Shown piece by piece: positions 1 to 7,967 of a DNA stretch of 64,000 bases. Source of the DNA: Micromonospora chaiyaphumensis (lineage in GTDB: Bacteria > Actinomycetota > Actinomycetes > Mycobacteriales > Micromonosporaceae); NCBI RefSeq assembly GCF_900091435.1, contig NZ_FMCS01000002.1, positions 372,001-436,000 of the forward strand, given 5' to 3'. Position 1 is the first letter of the stretch. The number at the start of each line of letters is the position of its first letter. The position numbers and the translations under genes are program-made. The notes beneath the pieces are model-generated. The model saw only the letters and a program-made list of their open reading frames with translations. It was not told the DNA's origin and searched no databases.

Positions 1-658
1 TGCCCCGGCCCACGTCGACCAGTTCGTCGCCGGTGGCCACGATGACCACCCGCGGGCTGGGCCGGACCACCACGTGCCCGATGCCGGTGGCCGCGAAGAC
101 CGCGACCAGGGCCGGCGACACGTACGTGCCGGCGCGGGCGAGCAGCGTGCCGGCCGGCAGTTCCTCACCGGCGCGGCGGACGCCGTAGCCCCGCTTCGGG
201 GCGCGGAAGATCTCCACGGCGGCCATGCCCTGGTCGGTCCACTCCACGGGAACCACCACGTCGGCGCCGACCGGCAGCGGCGCGCCGGCCGCCACCGAGA
301 AGCAGGAGCCGGGGGTGAGCCGGACCGGGCGCCAGCTCGCCGCGCCCAGGTCGCCGACCACGTTCAGCCGGATGCTGCGGCCACCGGGGATACCGGAGGG
401 GGCCGGGACGTAGCCCGGCCCCCGGCTCCCTCCGGAGATGTCCTCCCAGCGCGCGGCGTACCCGTCCACCGCCGCCTGGTCGAAGGCGGGATACGCGTGC
501 GGTGCGACCACGTCCTCGGCGAGGACGTTGCCGTACGCCTGGGTGAGGTCGAGGTCGAGCGGAGGCAGCGCGCGTAACCTGCGCAGCACGCTGCCCAGGT
601 AGTCGGCGAGCGGCGTCAACTCGTTCGCGGCCGCCTCGGCGTCGGCCGTCGCGGTCAT
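1..658 (-). CDS. moeA: Molybdopterin molybdotransferase MoeA / gephyrin-like protein, 3' end beyond window
   Basis: The 219 visible codons form the N-terminal part of a MoeA-family protein, which inserts molybdate into adenylylated molybdopterin. The hallmark FDQAAVDGYA lies at about residues 59-68, followed by the beta-barrel domain, and GDELVDVGRG begins the MoCF-like domain just before the edge. The ATG overlaps the galU stop (ATGA), so the two are translationally coupled. The galU-moeA pair is conserved in actinobacteria. In corynebacteria the protein at this position is the gephyrin-like Glp, reported to have a cell-division role, so a function other than cofactor synthesis is possible. 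The C-terminus cannot be judged from this window. Confidence 0.92.
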   Translation of the reverse strand, partial: MTATADAEAAANELTPLADYLGSVLRRLRALPPLDLDLTQAYGNVLAEDVVAPHAYPAFDQAAVDGYAARWEDISGGSRGPGYVPAPSGIPGGRSIRLNVVGDLGAASWRPVRLTPGSCFSVAAGAPLPVGADVVVPVEWTDQGMAAVEIFRAPKRGYGVRRAGEELPAGTLLARAGTYVSPALVAVFAATGIGHVVVRPSPRVVIVATGDELVDVGRG

Positions 659-1650
659 GTACCGGCACCGCCGGACTGGTCGCGCATGCCGTTCAGGATC
701 GCCGCGGTGACCGTCTCGTCGCCGTTGTTGACGAACTCGGTCAGCCACTTGCGGAACTCGGCGCCCAGGTCCTCGCGCTCGACGGCGATCTGCACCACGG
801 TCTGGAGGTAGCCGAGCGGCTGGCCGGTGTCGTAGCGGGTGCCCCGGTAGACGATGGCGTGCACCGGCACCCCCTCGTTGCGCAGGATCTCCATGGCGTC
901 GGTCAGCTGGATCTCCCCGCCGCTGCCCGGCTCGGTGCGCCGGATCGCGTCGAAGATCTTCCCAGGGAGAACGTAGCGGCCGAGGACGGCCAGGTTGCTC
1001 GGCGCGTCCTCCGGCTTCGGCTTCTCCACCATGCCGGTGACGCGGACGACCTCGGCGAGGTCGCCGAACTCGGGCCCGGCCGGTTCGACCGAGGCGATGC
1101 CGTAGCGCGCGGTCTCGGACGGGTCGACCTCGAAGAACGCCAGCACGATGCCGCCGGTGCGGGCCTGGAGGTCCAGCATGGCCGGCAGCAGCGGCTCGTC
1201 CATCTTGACGAACTCGTCGCCGAGCAGCACCGCGAAGGGCGCGTCGCCGACGTGCGACTCGGCGTAGCCGACGGCGTGGCCGAGACCGAGCTGCTCGGGC
1301 TGGCGGCAGGTGTAGATCTCGGCCAGGTCCTCGGTGCGCTTGACGGCGGCCAGCAGCTCGGGCTTGCTCTCCAGCCGCTCCTCCAGGTCGGGCCGGCGGT
1401 CGAAGTGGTCCACCATGGCCGTCTTGCCGCGCCCGGTGATCAGCAGCACGTCGTTGAGCCCGGCCTGGGCGGCCTCCTCGACGATGTACTGGAGCACCGG
1501 CCGGTCGACGACCGGCAGCAGCTCCTTGGGGACCGCCTTCGTGGCCGGCAGGAACCGGGTGGCCAGGCCGGCGGCCGGGATGACGGCCTTGACGGCGCGG
1601 GAGCGACCGGTCGCGGCGGTCGCTGAGGGGTTCGCTGAGTGCTCCGACAT
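655..1650 (-). CDS. galU: UTP--glucose-1-phosphate uridylyltransferase
   Basis: 331 aa, normal GalU length. The enzyme makes UDP-glucose from UTP and glucose-1-phosphate for envelope polysaccharides and trehalose. The nucleotidyltransferase signature AVIPAAGLATRFLPATKAVP starts near residue 22, with KELLPVVDRP after it and GLGHAV in the nucleotide-binding region. The start is ATG and the stop overlaps the moeA start by 4 nt. The diguanylate cyclase gene ends only 9 nt upstream on the same strand, so the three genes could be one transcript. Confidence 0.97.
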   Translation of the reverse strand: MSEHSANPSATAATGRSRAVKAVIPAAGLATRFLPATKAVPKELLPVVDRPVLQYIVEEAAQAGLNDVLLITGRGKTAMVDHFDRRPDLEERLESKPELLAAVKRTEDLAEIYTCRQPEQLGLGHAVGYAESHVGDAPFAVLLGDEFVKMDEPLLPAMLDLQARTGGIVLAFFEVDPSETARYGIASVEPAGPEFGDLAEVVRVTGMVEKPKPEDAPSNLAVLGRYVLPGKIFDAIRRTEPGSGGEIQLTDAMEILRNEGVPVHAIVYRGTRYDTGQPLGYLQTVVQIAVEREDLGAEFRKWLTEFVNNGDETVTAAILNGMRDQSGGAGT

Positions 1651-1659
1651 GTCGCGAGA

Positions 1660-3846
1660 CTATCGGCCACGGCTCTGCCGCGGCGGCTGAGGACCGGAAG
1701 ACGCGCCGCCCTGTGCCACCGCCGCGGCGTCCGCGGCGCCCGCCCGGGGCAGTCCGTCGGGCGGGCTGGCCGCGGCGACCACCACCGGGATCTCCTGGGT
1801 GGGGACCGGATCGGGGGCCTGGGCCAGCCGGTAGCCGTCGCGGCCGGCGGCCTTCGCCGCGTAGAGCGCGTCGTCGGCGGCGTCGAGGACCTGCTGCCCG
1901 CCGGCCGCGTGATCCGGGTAGACGGCGATGCCGATGGAGACGGTCACCGGCACCCGGACGGGCTCCCCCGCGTGCCCGTCCACCGGCACCGGCTGGTCCC
2001 GGACCACCGCCCCGAGCCGCTCGGCGACGATCGTGGCGCCCCGGGCGTCGGTCTCCGGCAGCAGCACCACGAACTCCTCGCCACCCTGCCGGAACGCGAG
2101 GTCGACCTCCCGGATCTCGCCGCGCACCCGGCGGGCGAACTCGACCAGCACGGCGTCCCCGGCGGCGTGGCCCCAGGTGTCGTTGACGTGTTTGAACCGG
2201 TCCAGGTCGAGGGCGAGCACGCTGAGCATCCGGCCGAAGCGGTTGGCCCGCTCCACCTCGCGGCGGATCGACTCGCGCAGGTAGCGGTAGTTCCACAGCC
2301 CGGTCAGCGGGTCGGTCAGCGAGAGCCGCTGCGCCTCCTCGTGCACCCGGACGTTCTCCACCGCCACGGCCGCGTGCCCGGCGAAGGTCCGCAGGGTGAC
2401 CAGGTCGTCGTCGTCGAACTCGTCGGCGCCGGGCCGGTCGTAGAGGGCCAGCACACCGAGCGCGCAGTCGGGGTCGGCCGCGTCGCCGTCGGCCGGAGGG
2501 TGGCCGGGCCGGTCCGGGCGGGGTTCCGCGCCGCGGGGGGCGGCGAACGCCACCGCCACGTACGTCTCGCAGGTCGGCTCTCCCGTCGGCGGGTCCACCG
2601 GCTCCCACCGGCCGCGCAGCGGCTCCCCGGTGGCGGCCACCGTGCCGAGCACCCCGGCGCCGACCGGCACCCGCAGCGTGGCCGGGTCGGCCGGGTTCTC
2701 GGTCGGCCAGCGCCCGTCCAGCCCCTCGACGCACTGGCCGACCAGCGCGCCGTCGCCGTCGACCAGCAGCACGGCACCGGCCCGGGCGCCGGTGGCGGCG
2801 ATCGCGCTGTGCAGGATCACCCGCAGGATGCGTTGCAGGTCATGGGTGCTGGCCAGGGTGTCGCCGAGCACGGTCAGGTGGCCGCGGAGCTGGTCCCGGC
2901 TGCTGGTCAGGGCGGCCACGTAACTGCCGGTCTCCCGGGTCATCCGGTTGAACGCGCCGGCCAGCCGCCCGATCTCGTCGCGGGTGCGGACCGGCACCCG
3001 GGTGGTGAGGTCGCCGTGCGCCACCCGGTCCACCGCACCCGCCAGCTCGACCAGGGGCCGGGTCGTCACCCGGGCCAGCCGCCAGGCGGCCACGACGGCC
3101 AGCAGGGCGGCCAGCACCACGGCACCGACCAGGGCTTCGTAGAGCCCGGCCGGGCGCTCCCCCGGCACCGAGAGCACCAGCGCCAGCGGCTGGCCGGGGG
3201 CGGGGCCGACCCGTCGCACGTACCGGCCGTCGGCGGTGCCGGTCACCCGGTCCCCGTCCGCCTGGCGGGCGGCGGCCAGCACCGCTGCGCGTACCTCCCG
3301 GTCCTCGGTCGTGTGGGTGATCCGGCCGGGGTCGTCGAGGAGGGTGACCCCGGCCCCGGTCACCGCGGCGAGCCGCGCCACGAAGGCCGGGTCGACGGGT
3401 TGCGCGGCGGCGACCGTGCCCAGGTCGGCGCCGGCCGGGTCGCGGAGCCGGACCTGGGCGGCGAGCGCGCGGACCGGGCCGGTCGTCGCGTCGGCGGCGC
3501 AGTCCTGCCAGGGCCCGGCCGGGCCGCCGGGGGTGGCGTAGCTGGTCCGGCCGGCCGGATCGGCGATCAGCACGGCGGCGGCCAGGCCCCGGCCGACCAC
3601 CTGGTCGGCCGCCCGGGGCCGGGCGGCCGGGTCGGCGACCAGCGCGACCGCGTCGGCCGCCGCGCGGAGCTGCTGGCAGAGGGCGTCGACGGACGTGCGC
3701 ACCCCGGCCGCGGCGACGCCCAGCCGCTCGGTCGCACGGCCGCGGTCGACGGCGCTCAGGGTGGACCCGACGAAGAACGCGCCGAGCAGAACGGGGCCCA
3801 ACACCACCGTGAGGAAGGCCGCCGTCAACCGCCCGCGTAGCGTCAA
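1660..3846 (-). CDS. Membrane diguanylate cyclase (HAMP-GAF-GGDEF)
   Basis: About 728 aa from a TTG start. Domains in order: TM helix (7-28), a roughly 210-residue extracytoplasmic sensor region, TM helix (238-255), HAMP (255-305), GAF-like region (325-500) and GGDEF (510-670), then a Pro/Ala-rich tail. The active-site motif is GGEEF (588-592), and an RxxD inhibitory site (REVD, 579-582) lies exactly five residues before it, so the enzyme should synthesise c-di-GMP with product inhibition. No ATG or GTG suits the N-terminus. The TTG at 3846 opens directly into the first TM helix but has a poorly spaced ribosome site, so the start is uncertain. A longer frame reaching 4431 would lie antisense to the next gene and is rejected. 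Confidence 0.88.
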   Translation of the reverse strand: MTLRGRLTAAFLTVVLGPVLLGAFFVGSTLSAVDRGRATERLGVAAAGVRTSVDALCQQLRAAADAVALVADPAARPRAADQVVGRGLAAAVLIADPAGRTSYATPGGPAGPWQDCAADATTGPVRALAAQVRLRDPAGADLGTVAAAQPVDPAFVARLAAVTGAGVTLLDDPGRITHTTEDREVRAAVLAAARQADGDRVTGTADGRYVRRVGPAPGQPLALVLSVPGERPAGLYEALVGAVVLAALLAVVAAWRLARVTTRPLVELAGAVDRVAHGDLTTRVPVRTRDEIGRLAGAFNRMTRETGSYVAALTSSRDQLRGHLTVLGDTLASTHDLQRILRVILHSAIAATGARAGAVLLVDGDGALVGQCVEGLDGRWPTENPADPATLRVPVGAGVLGTVAATGEPLRGRWEPVDPPTGEPTCETYVAVAFAAPRGAEPRPDRPGHPPADGDAADPDCALGVLALYDRPGADEFDDDDLVTLRTFAGHAAVAVENVRVHEEAQRLSLTDPLTGLWNYRYLRESIRREVERANRFGRMLSVLALDLDRFKHVNDTWGHAAGDAVLVEFARRVRGEIREVDLAFRQGGEEFVVLLPETDARGATIVAERLGAVVRDQPVPVDGHAGEPVRVPVTVSIGIAVYPDHAAGGQQVLDAADDALYAAKAAGRDGYRLAQAPDPVPTQEIPVVVAAASPPDGLPRAGAADAAAVAQGGASSGPQPPRQSRGR

Positions 3847-3929
3847 GCTTCCCCCCGGAAGTACCGCGCCCCTCCCTGCGATGCTGACACAGAGCGACCG
3901 GGAGGCAAGCGTTGCGTCAGGAGTGTTGC

Positions 3930-4577
3930 GTGCCGGAATTTTCTGATGGAGCGGATGTGGCCAAGCGGGACCTCCGCGTCGCGCTGCTCGCCCACCGCCG
4001 GTCGCTGCCCGCGCCGCGCCGGGCCGAGGCGGCGTCCGCCGTCCGGGCCGGGCTGGTCGATCTGGTACGCCGGCTGCGCCCGGCCCGGATGACCGCGTAC
4101 GTGCCGGTCGGCTCGGAGCCGGGCGGGAGCGACCTGCCGGCGGTGCTGCGGGCGGCGCTGCCGCCGGAGGCCGAGCTGCTGCTGCCGGTGCTCCTCGACG
4201 ATCTCGACCTGGACTGGGCTGCCTACACCGGCCCCGAGTCGCTGCGGGCCGCCGGCCGGGGCCTGCGCGAGCCGACCGGCCCGCCGCTGGGCAGCGCGGC
4301 GGTGGCCGGGGCCGACCTCGTGGTGGTGCCGGCGCTGGCGGTGGACCGCCGGGGCTTCCGGCTGGGCCGGGGCGGCGGCTCGTACGACCGTGCGCTGGCC
4401 CGGGTGCCCGCCACGGTTCCCACGGTGGCACTGCTGCACGACGGGGAGCTGGTGGAGGCCGTTCCGGCGCAGCCCCACGACCGGCCGGTGCGGTTCGTGA
4501 TCACGCCGGGCGGCGGCCTGGTGGCGGTGCCGGATGTGGCCCAAGGCGCTTCCGCTGGACGAACCCGGGTTCCATGA
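3930..4577 (+). CDS. 5-formyltetrahydrofolate cyclo-ligase
   Basis: 215 aa. Family members convert 5-formyl-THF to 5,10-methenyl-THF with ATP in one-carbon metabolism. The family signature GRGGGSYDRALA is near the C-terminus, and the N-terminal AKRDLRVALLAHRRSLP is typical. The GTG at 3930 is preferred because AGGAG lies 6 nt upstream; a GTG at 3957 is possible. It is divergent from the diguanylate cyclase and is followed after 62 nt by the zinc-ribbon gene, the same pairing as mycobacterial Rv0992c/Rv0991c. Confidence 0.93.
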   Translation: MPEFSDGADVAKRDLRVALLAHRRSLPAPRRAEAASAVRAGLVDLVRRLRPARMTAYVPVGSEPGGSDLPAVLRAALPPEAELLLPVLLDDLDLDWAAYTGPESLRAAGRGLREPTGPPLGSAAVAGADLVVVPALAVDRRGFRLGRGGGSYDRALARVPATVPTVALLHDGELVEAVPAQPHDRPVRFVITPGGGLVAVPDVAQGASAGRTRVP

Positions 4578-4639
4578 CGCACCATTGGCACTCGAATCCG
4601 TCGAGTGCCAAGCGGCCGAGCCAAGATCCGGAGGAGAAC

Positions 4640-4999
4640 GTGCCCACGTACCAGTACGCCTGCACCGCGTGCGGCCACCAGCTCGAGGCGGTGCAGTCCT
4701 TCTCTGACGCCCCGCTGACCGAGTGCCCGGCGTGTGAGGGGCGGCTGCGCAAGGTCTTCAACTCGGTCGGCATCGTGTTCAAGGGCTCCGGCTTCTACCG
4801 CACGGACTCCCGTTCGTCGGGTTCCGACAGCGCCACGAGCACCACGAGCAAGCCGGCGAAGTCGGAGTCGTCGACCAGCAGCTCGTCCGACAGTTCGTCC
4901 AGCGGGTCGACCAACGGCTCGTCCAGCTCGTCGTCCAGCTCGACCTCCAGTTCGTCGGCCAGCAAGACGCCGGCGGCCAGCAGCTCCTCCTCCTCCTGA
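4640..4999 (+). CDS. FmdB-family zinc-ribbon protein with Ser-rich tail (Ruc-like)
   Basis: 119 aa from a GTG start with GGAGGAG 3 nt upstream. The N-terminus carries two CxxC pairs (Cys8/11 and Cys29/32) forming a zinc ribbon. From about residue 60 the protein is almost entirely Ser, Thr, Ala, Lys and Asp with no predicted fold. Its position beside the folate cyclo-ligase gene matches M. tuberculosis Rv0991c (Ruc), reported as a redox-activated chaperone with zinc-bound cysteines and a disordered C-terminus. Orthology rests on position and architecture and is an inference. Confidence 0.88.
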   Translation: MPTYQYACTACGHQLEAVQSFSDAPLTECPACEGRLRKVFNSVGIVFKGSGFYRTDSRSSGSDSATSTTSKPAKSESSTSSSSDSSSSGSTNGSSSSSSSSTSSSSASKTPAASSSSSS

Positions 5000-5013
5000 C
5001 CCGGTCAGGCTCC

Positions 5014-5050
5014 CGGAAAGTGGTCATCCCGCGCGGATGACCACTTTCCG
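5014..5050 (+). terminator. Hairpin terminator after the zinc-ribbon gene
   Basis: Perfect 16-bp inverted repeat (5014-5029 with 5035-5050) around a 5-nt CG-rich loop, 14 nt after the stop codon. There is no long T tract, as is common in actinobacteria. Confidence 0.8.
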
Positions 5051-5097
5051 CGTTCCCGGGGGTGTTTCCCCGCACCCGGATGCCCTGCCCACCCGGC

Positions 5098-5154
5098 GTT
5101 GATCAAGAAGTTTGCGTCAAAATCCGGCGCCAGGCTGACGCAAACTCCTTGATC
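5098..5154. repeat. Dispersed inverted-repeat element, copy 1
   Basis: Arms at 5101-5119 and 5136-5154 pair at 18 of 19 positions around a 16-nt loop. The arm core GATCAAGAAGTTTGCGTC recurs at 36171-36188, so this is a dispersed element and not a gene-specific site. It lies in the 341-bp gap between the zinc-ribbon gene and the SAF-like gene. The rest of that gap holds the terminator at 5014 and no convincing small gene. Confidence 0.85.
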
Positions 5155-5359
5155 CCCGGCGCGCAGGCGGGTCACGACGCCGAGGTCGTCGTCTTCGGCG
5201 ATCAGCTTCTTCCGACGTTCCCCGGTGTTTGTCCATGGGTCGGTCGGTTTTCCACAGGCCGGTCGGTTTTCCACAGGTGGCCGGCGGGGGCGGCGGCGGC
5301 TCTCGTTCGCCGCCTAGCCTGCCCGCATACCGGTCGGAGCTGTGGGTGGGAGGGCGCTG

Positions 5360-5968
5360 GTGGCGGGTGGGGAGGCATCGCTGCGGCCGGTGCGTTGGCG
5401 CGGGCTGCCCCGGGGGCGCACCTTGCTGCGGGTGGTGCTGGTCGCGGTGCTGCTCGGGCTGGCCGCGGCCGTCCTGCAGACCCCGGGTGGCTGTCCCCCG
5501 GGCGCGGTCCCGGATGTGGCTCCCACCCCGATCGACGCCCCGGTTGGTGGTGCTCCTGCTGGCGGCGTTCCGGCTGGTGGCGCTTCTGCTGGCGGCGCTG
5601 CGCCTGGTGGCGTCCGGGCTGGTGGTGGCGTCCCGGCTGGTGGTGGCACCCAGGCCGGTGGTGATCGTCGGGCCGCCGCCCTGCCGCTGCCGTCCGGGGC
5701 GGTGGGGGTGCCGATCCGGCTGGCCGAGCCGGCCGCGCTGGCGGTGCTCCGCCCGGGCGCCCGCGTGGACCTGCTTGTCGTGCCGGCCGGCGGGGCGGCG
5801 GGCACCGCCACCCTGCTCGCGCCGCGGGCGCTCGTCCTCGACGTGGTGGGTGCGGCCGGGGCGGTCGACGGCTCCTCGGCGCTCTACCTGGCGCTCCGCC
5901 CCGAGCAGGCCCAGCGGGCGGTCGGCCTGCCCGAGGGCAGCCGCTTCGCCGTGGTGGTACGCGAATGA
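5360..5968 (+). CDS. Membrane-anchored SAF/CpaB-like protein with Gly-Ala-rich linker
   Basis: 202 aa from the GTG at 5360, chosen because GGGAGGG lies 5 nt upstream; a GTG at 5342 is in frame. One N-terminal TM helix (LLRVVLVAVLLGLAAAVL) is followed by a low-complexity linker of GGxPAGG-type repeats. A C-terminal domain starting VGVPIRLAEPAALAVLRPG resembles the RcpC/CpaB region of Flp-pilus assembly proteins. No pilus genes are nearby, so a pilus role is not supported. The domain probably faces the outside. Confidence 0.7.
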   Translation: MAGGEASLRPVRWRGLPRGRTLLRVVLVAVLLGLAAAVLQTPGGCPPGAVPDVAPTPIDAPVGGAPAGGVPAGGASAGGAAPGGVRAGGGVPAGGGTQAGGDRRAAALPLPSGAVGVPIRLAEPAALAVLRPGARVDLLVVPAGGAAGTATLLAPRALVLDVVGAAGAVDGSSALYLALRPEQAQRAVGLPEGSRFAVVVRE

Positions 5969-5980
5969 CCGGCCGGTGGC

Positions 5981-6157
5981 TCAGCCCCAGTGCGGAGGGC
6001 GCTCGGCCAGCAGCCAGTCGTCGTTGCCGGACGAGCGCTCGCCCCAGCCACGGTCGGTGTCGTCGGTGGTCTGCTCGGGCAGCACCACGAAGTCTTCGCT
6101 GAGGTCGACCACGCGGTCGTCGTCGCCGCGCGGGACACGAATGCCGGGATCGCTCAC
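5981..6157 (-). CDS. Small acidic hypothetical protein
   Basis: 58 aa from a GTG start, acidic, with Asp/Glu-rich stretches such as VVDLSEDFVVLPEQTTDD and no TM helix. It ends 12 nt from the convergent SAF-like gene. Composition and codon use look coding, but no strong ribosome site precedes the start, so the exact N-terminus is uncertain. Function unknown. The 261 bp between it and the next gene show no further gene. Confidence 0.55.
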   Translation of the reverse strand: MSDPGIRVPRGDDDRVVDLSEDFVVLPEQTTDDTDRGWGERSSGNDDWLLAERPPHWG

Positions 6158-6418
6158 GAGCGGCAAGGATACCGCCGGACGGGGAACGGTTCGACCGCTC
6201 ACGCCGGAGCGCCCGATGTGCTCCACACCCCAGACCCGCGGCACGGGGGGTTCCACCCGCCCTGGTCCACTCCAGGTCGCCGAGCTTGCGATATCCGACG
6301 CCCCCCGATGCCGCCACCTCGCCGAGGCGGAGTCGATCACGGACCGGCGGAGCGGGTGACACGGTGGCCCGCCGCGTCGGGCGGCCGACCGGCCGGGCCG
6401 TTGGTAGCGTCGGACGGC

Positions 6419-7183
6419 GTGACGACGCCGAGCGGTGGCAGCCCTGAGGACGACATCTGGCGACGCCGGGACCAACCGGCCGGCGCGGACCGCCCTGCCA
6501 CCACCCAACCAGCGGACGCCGACCAGCCCGGCACGGACCAATCCGCCGCCACGGACCGGCCCGGCACCGGCCAACCAGCCGGCACCGAACAGGCGGTCGG
6601 CACGGCAGCCGGCGAGAATCCGCCTCGGGGCTCGGCGATCGAGAGCGAGCAGCCGGACGGCTCGACCGGCGACGCTTCGCCCGAAGAGGCCAGCCCCTGG
6701 TCGCGCGCCGGCCACACCGACAGCCCGTGGGCGCGGCCCGGCCAGGATCCGGCCCATGCCGGCGGCTGGCCCGGGCAGGCCGGGTCTACGGGTGGTTGGC
6801 CTGGGCACGCCGCCCCCGGTGGGGGGCCGCAGCAGCCCACCCCGCCGGGTGGGTGGCCTGGGCACGCCGCCCCTGGTGGCGGGCCGCAGCAGCCCACCCC
6901 GGCCGGTGGGTGGCCGCAGCACGCCGCCCCGGCCGGTGGTTGGGGTCCTGGTGGCGTGCCGGCCGGGTATGCCGGCCCGCCCCCGACCGTTCCGCCACCG
7001 CCCGGCTGGCGGCCGCCGGTGCACGTGCAGCCGACGCCGCCGCGCCGGCTCCCGCCGCAGGACATGGCCGCCATGGACCAGGCCGAGGGGCAGGCGCAGC
7101 GGCTCACCTACGGCATCGGCGCCGTCGTCGGCGTCGTGCTGGTGCTGCTCACCTGCCTGCTCTGCTCGCGCCTGCTCTTCTGA
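6419..7183 (+). CDS. Tail-anchored Pro/Gly-rich membrane protein with internal repeats
   Basis: 254 aa from a GTG. About 215 residues of disordered Pro/Gly/Ala/Gln-rich sequence contain near-identical copies of GGWPGHAAPGGGPQQPTP (about 6790-6930). A conserved MAAMDQAEGQAQRLTYGIG segment then leads to a single C-terminal TM helix ending CLLCSRLLF. A TANNNT box (TAGCGT) lies 8 nt before the start, so the mRNA may be nearly leaderless. Function unknown; the layout suggests a tail-anchored cytoplasmic tether. Confidence 0.7.
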   Translation: MTTPSGGSPEDDIWRRRDQPAGADRPATTQPADADQPGTDQSAATDRPGTGQPAGTEQAVGTAAGENPPRGSAIESEQPDGSTGDASPEEASPWSRAGHTDSPWARPGQDPAHAGGWPGQAGSTGGWPGHAAPGGGPQQPTPPGGWPGHAAPGGGPQQPTPAGGWPQHAAPAGGWGPGGVPAGYAGPPPTVPPPPGWRPPVHVQPTPPRRLPPQDMAAMDQAEGQAQRLTYGIGAVVGVVLVLLTCLLCSRLLF

Positions 7184-7288
7184 GCCGGCCGGACCGCCGC
7201 CACCGCCGGCCGGACCGCCGCCACCGCCAGCCGGACCGCCGCCACCGCCAGCCGGACCGCCGCCACCGCCAGCCGGACCGCCGCCACC
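7184..7288. repeat. Tandem repeat, five 21-bp units
   Basis: Five head-to-tail 21-bp copies begin immediately after the TGA at 7183: two of GCCGGCCGGACCGCCGCCAC(C) and three with one A-for-G change. They fill the space between two convergent genes. As a multiple of 3 the array would encode a Pro/Ala/Gly run if read through. Confidence 0.9.
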
Positions 7289-7310
7289 GAGCCGGCCCGG
7301 CCGGACCGGG

Positions 7311-7793
7311 TCAGACGATGCCGCTCCACACCATCTTGGCGCCGCTGTCGCCGGTCAGGTAGACGTAGATCAGCGCGAACACGGCGAGCACGACCACCAC
7401 GGCGGTGAGCACCAGGGGCAGCCAGCGGGGCAGGTCGCGGGTCCGGGCGAGGCCGCTGGTCACCAGCAGCAGCAGGAGCGCCGCCACGGCCAGCCCGACG
7501 GTGAACCAGAACAGGTTCTCGCCGTACTCGGAGTGTTCGTGGATCTTCTGGAGCCCCTCGGGCGGGTAGCCGCGACTACGCAGCACCTCCTCCAGCTCCT
7601 CGCCGGACTCCGTCGCCACCCAGGTGACGATCGGGGTGAGCACGGCGAGGACCGCCACCGCCCAGCCCATCCGGGGCCGCCAGCGGGGCAGCACCCCGTA
7701 CGCGACGGAGAGCAACGCCAGCAGCGGCACCAGCACCACCGCGGCGTGTACGACCAGGACGTGGCCCGGTAGACCGTTGACTTCCCTGAACAC
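7311..7793 (-). CDS. DUF2231-type four-helix membrane protein
   Basis: 160 aa with four TM helices. The N-terminal VNGLPGHVLVVHAAVVLVPL is typical of DUF2231 proteins, small predicted redox or haem-linked membrane proteins of unknown role. The GTG at 7793 is supported by GGAGGT 4 nt upstream; longer in-frame starts (up to 7880) lack this. The loop between helices 2 and 3 has an acidic ESGEELEEVLRSRG and a His pair (HEHSEYG). Confidence 0.8.
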   Translation of the reverse strand: MFREVNGLPGHVLVVHAAVVLVPLLALLSVAYGVLPRWRPRMGWAVAVLAVLTPIVTWVATESGEELEEVLRSRGYPPEGLQKIHEHSEYGENLFWFTVGLAVAALLLLLVTSGLARTRDLPRWLPLVLTAVVVVLAVFALIYVYLTGDSGAKMVWSGIV

Positions 7794-7902
7794 CGACACC
7801 TCCGGCGAGTGGACGGGATCGCGCGGCCAGCGTACGACGTCATGATCCGCCGGCACGCTTCCGTACATCGACACACGCACGGCTCACCGGCGCGGTTCAC
7901 CT

Positions 7903-7927
7903 GTGGTTCGGACCACCCGTGGTCACG
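7903..7927. promoter_or_regulatory. Overlapping palindromes upstream of the Fur gene
   Basis: Three nested inverted repeats: GTGGT-TCGG-ACCAC (7903-7916), ACCAC-CC-GTGGT (7912-7923) and CGTG-GT-CACG (7918-7927), ending 40 nt before the regulator's start. This is a plausible autoregulatory operator. The bound protein is an inference. Confidence 0.45.
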
Positions 7928-7967
7928 CTCGCTTGTCGGCCAAGGGGCACCGTGCTGTCATGGACGC

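Noticed and set aside
1639..3840. 733-codon open frame on the plus strand
   Set aside because: It is antisense to the diguanylate cyclase, has no domain and arises from the GC-rich codon pattern of the true gene.
3847..4431. Longer N-terminus for the diguanylate cyclase
   Set aside because: It would be Arg/Pro-rich, antisense to the folate cyclo-ligase, and would place a long tail before the first membrane helix.
7184..7288. CRISPR-like array
   Set aside because: The 21-bp units are directly adjacent with no spacers and no cas genes are present.
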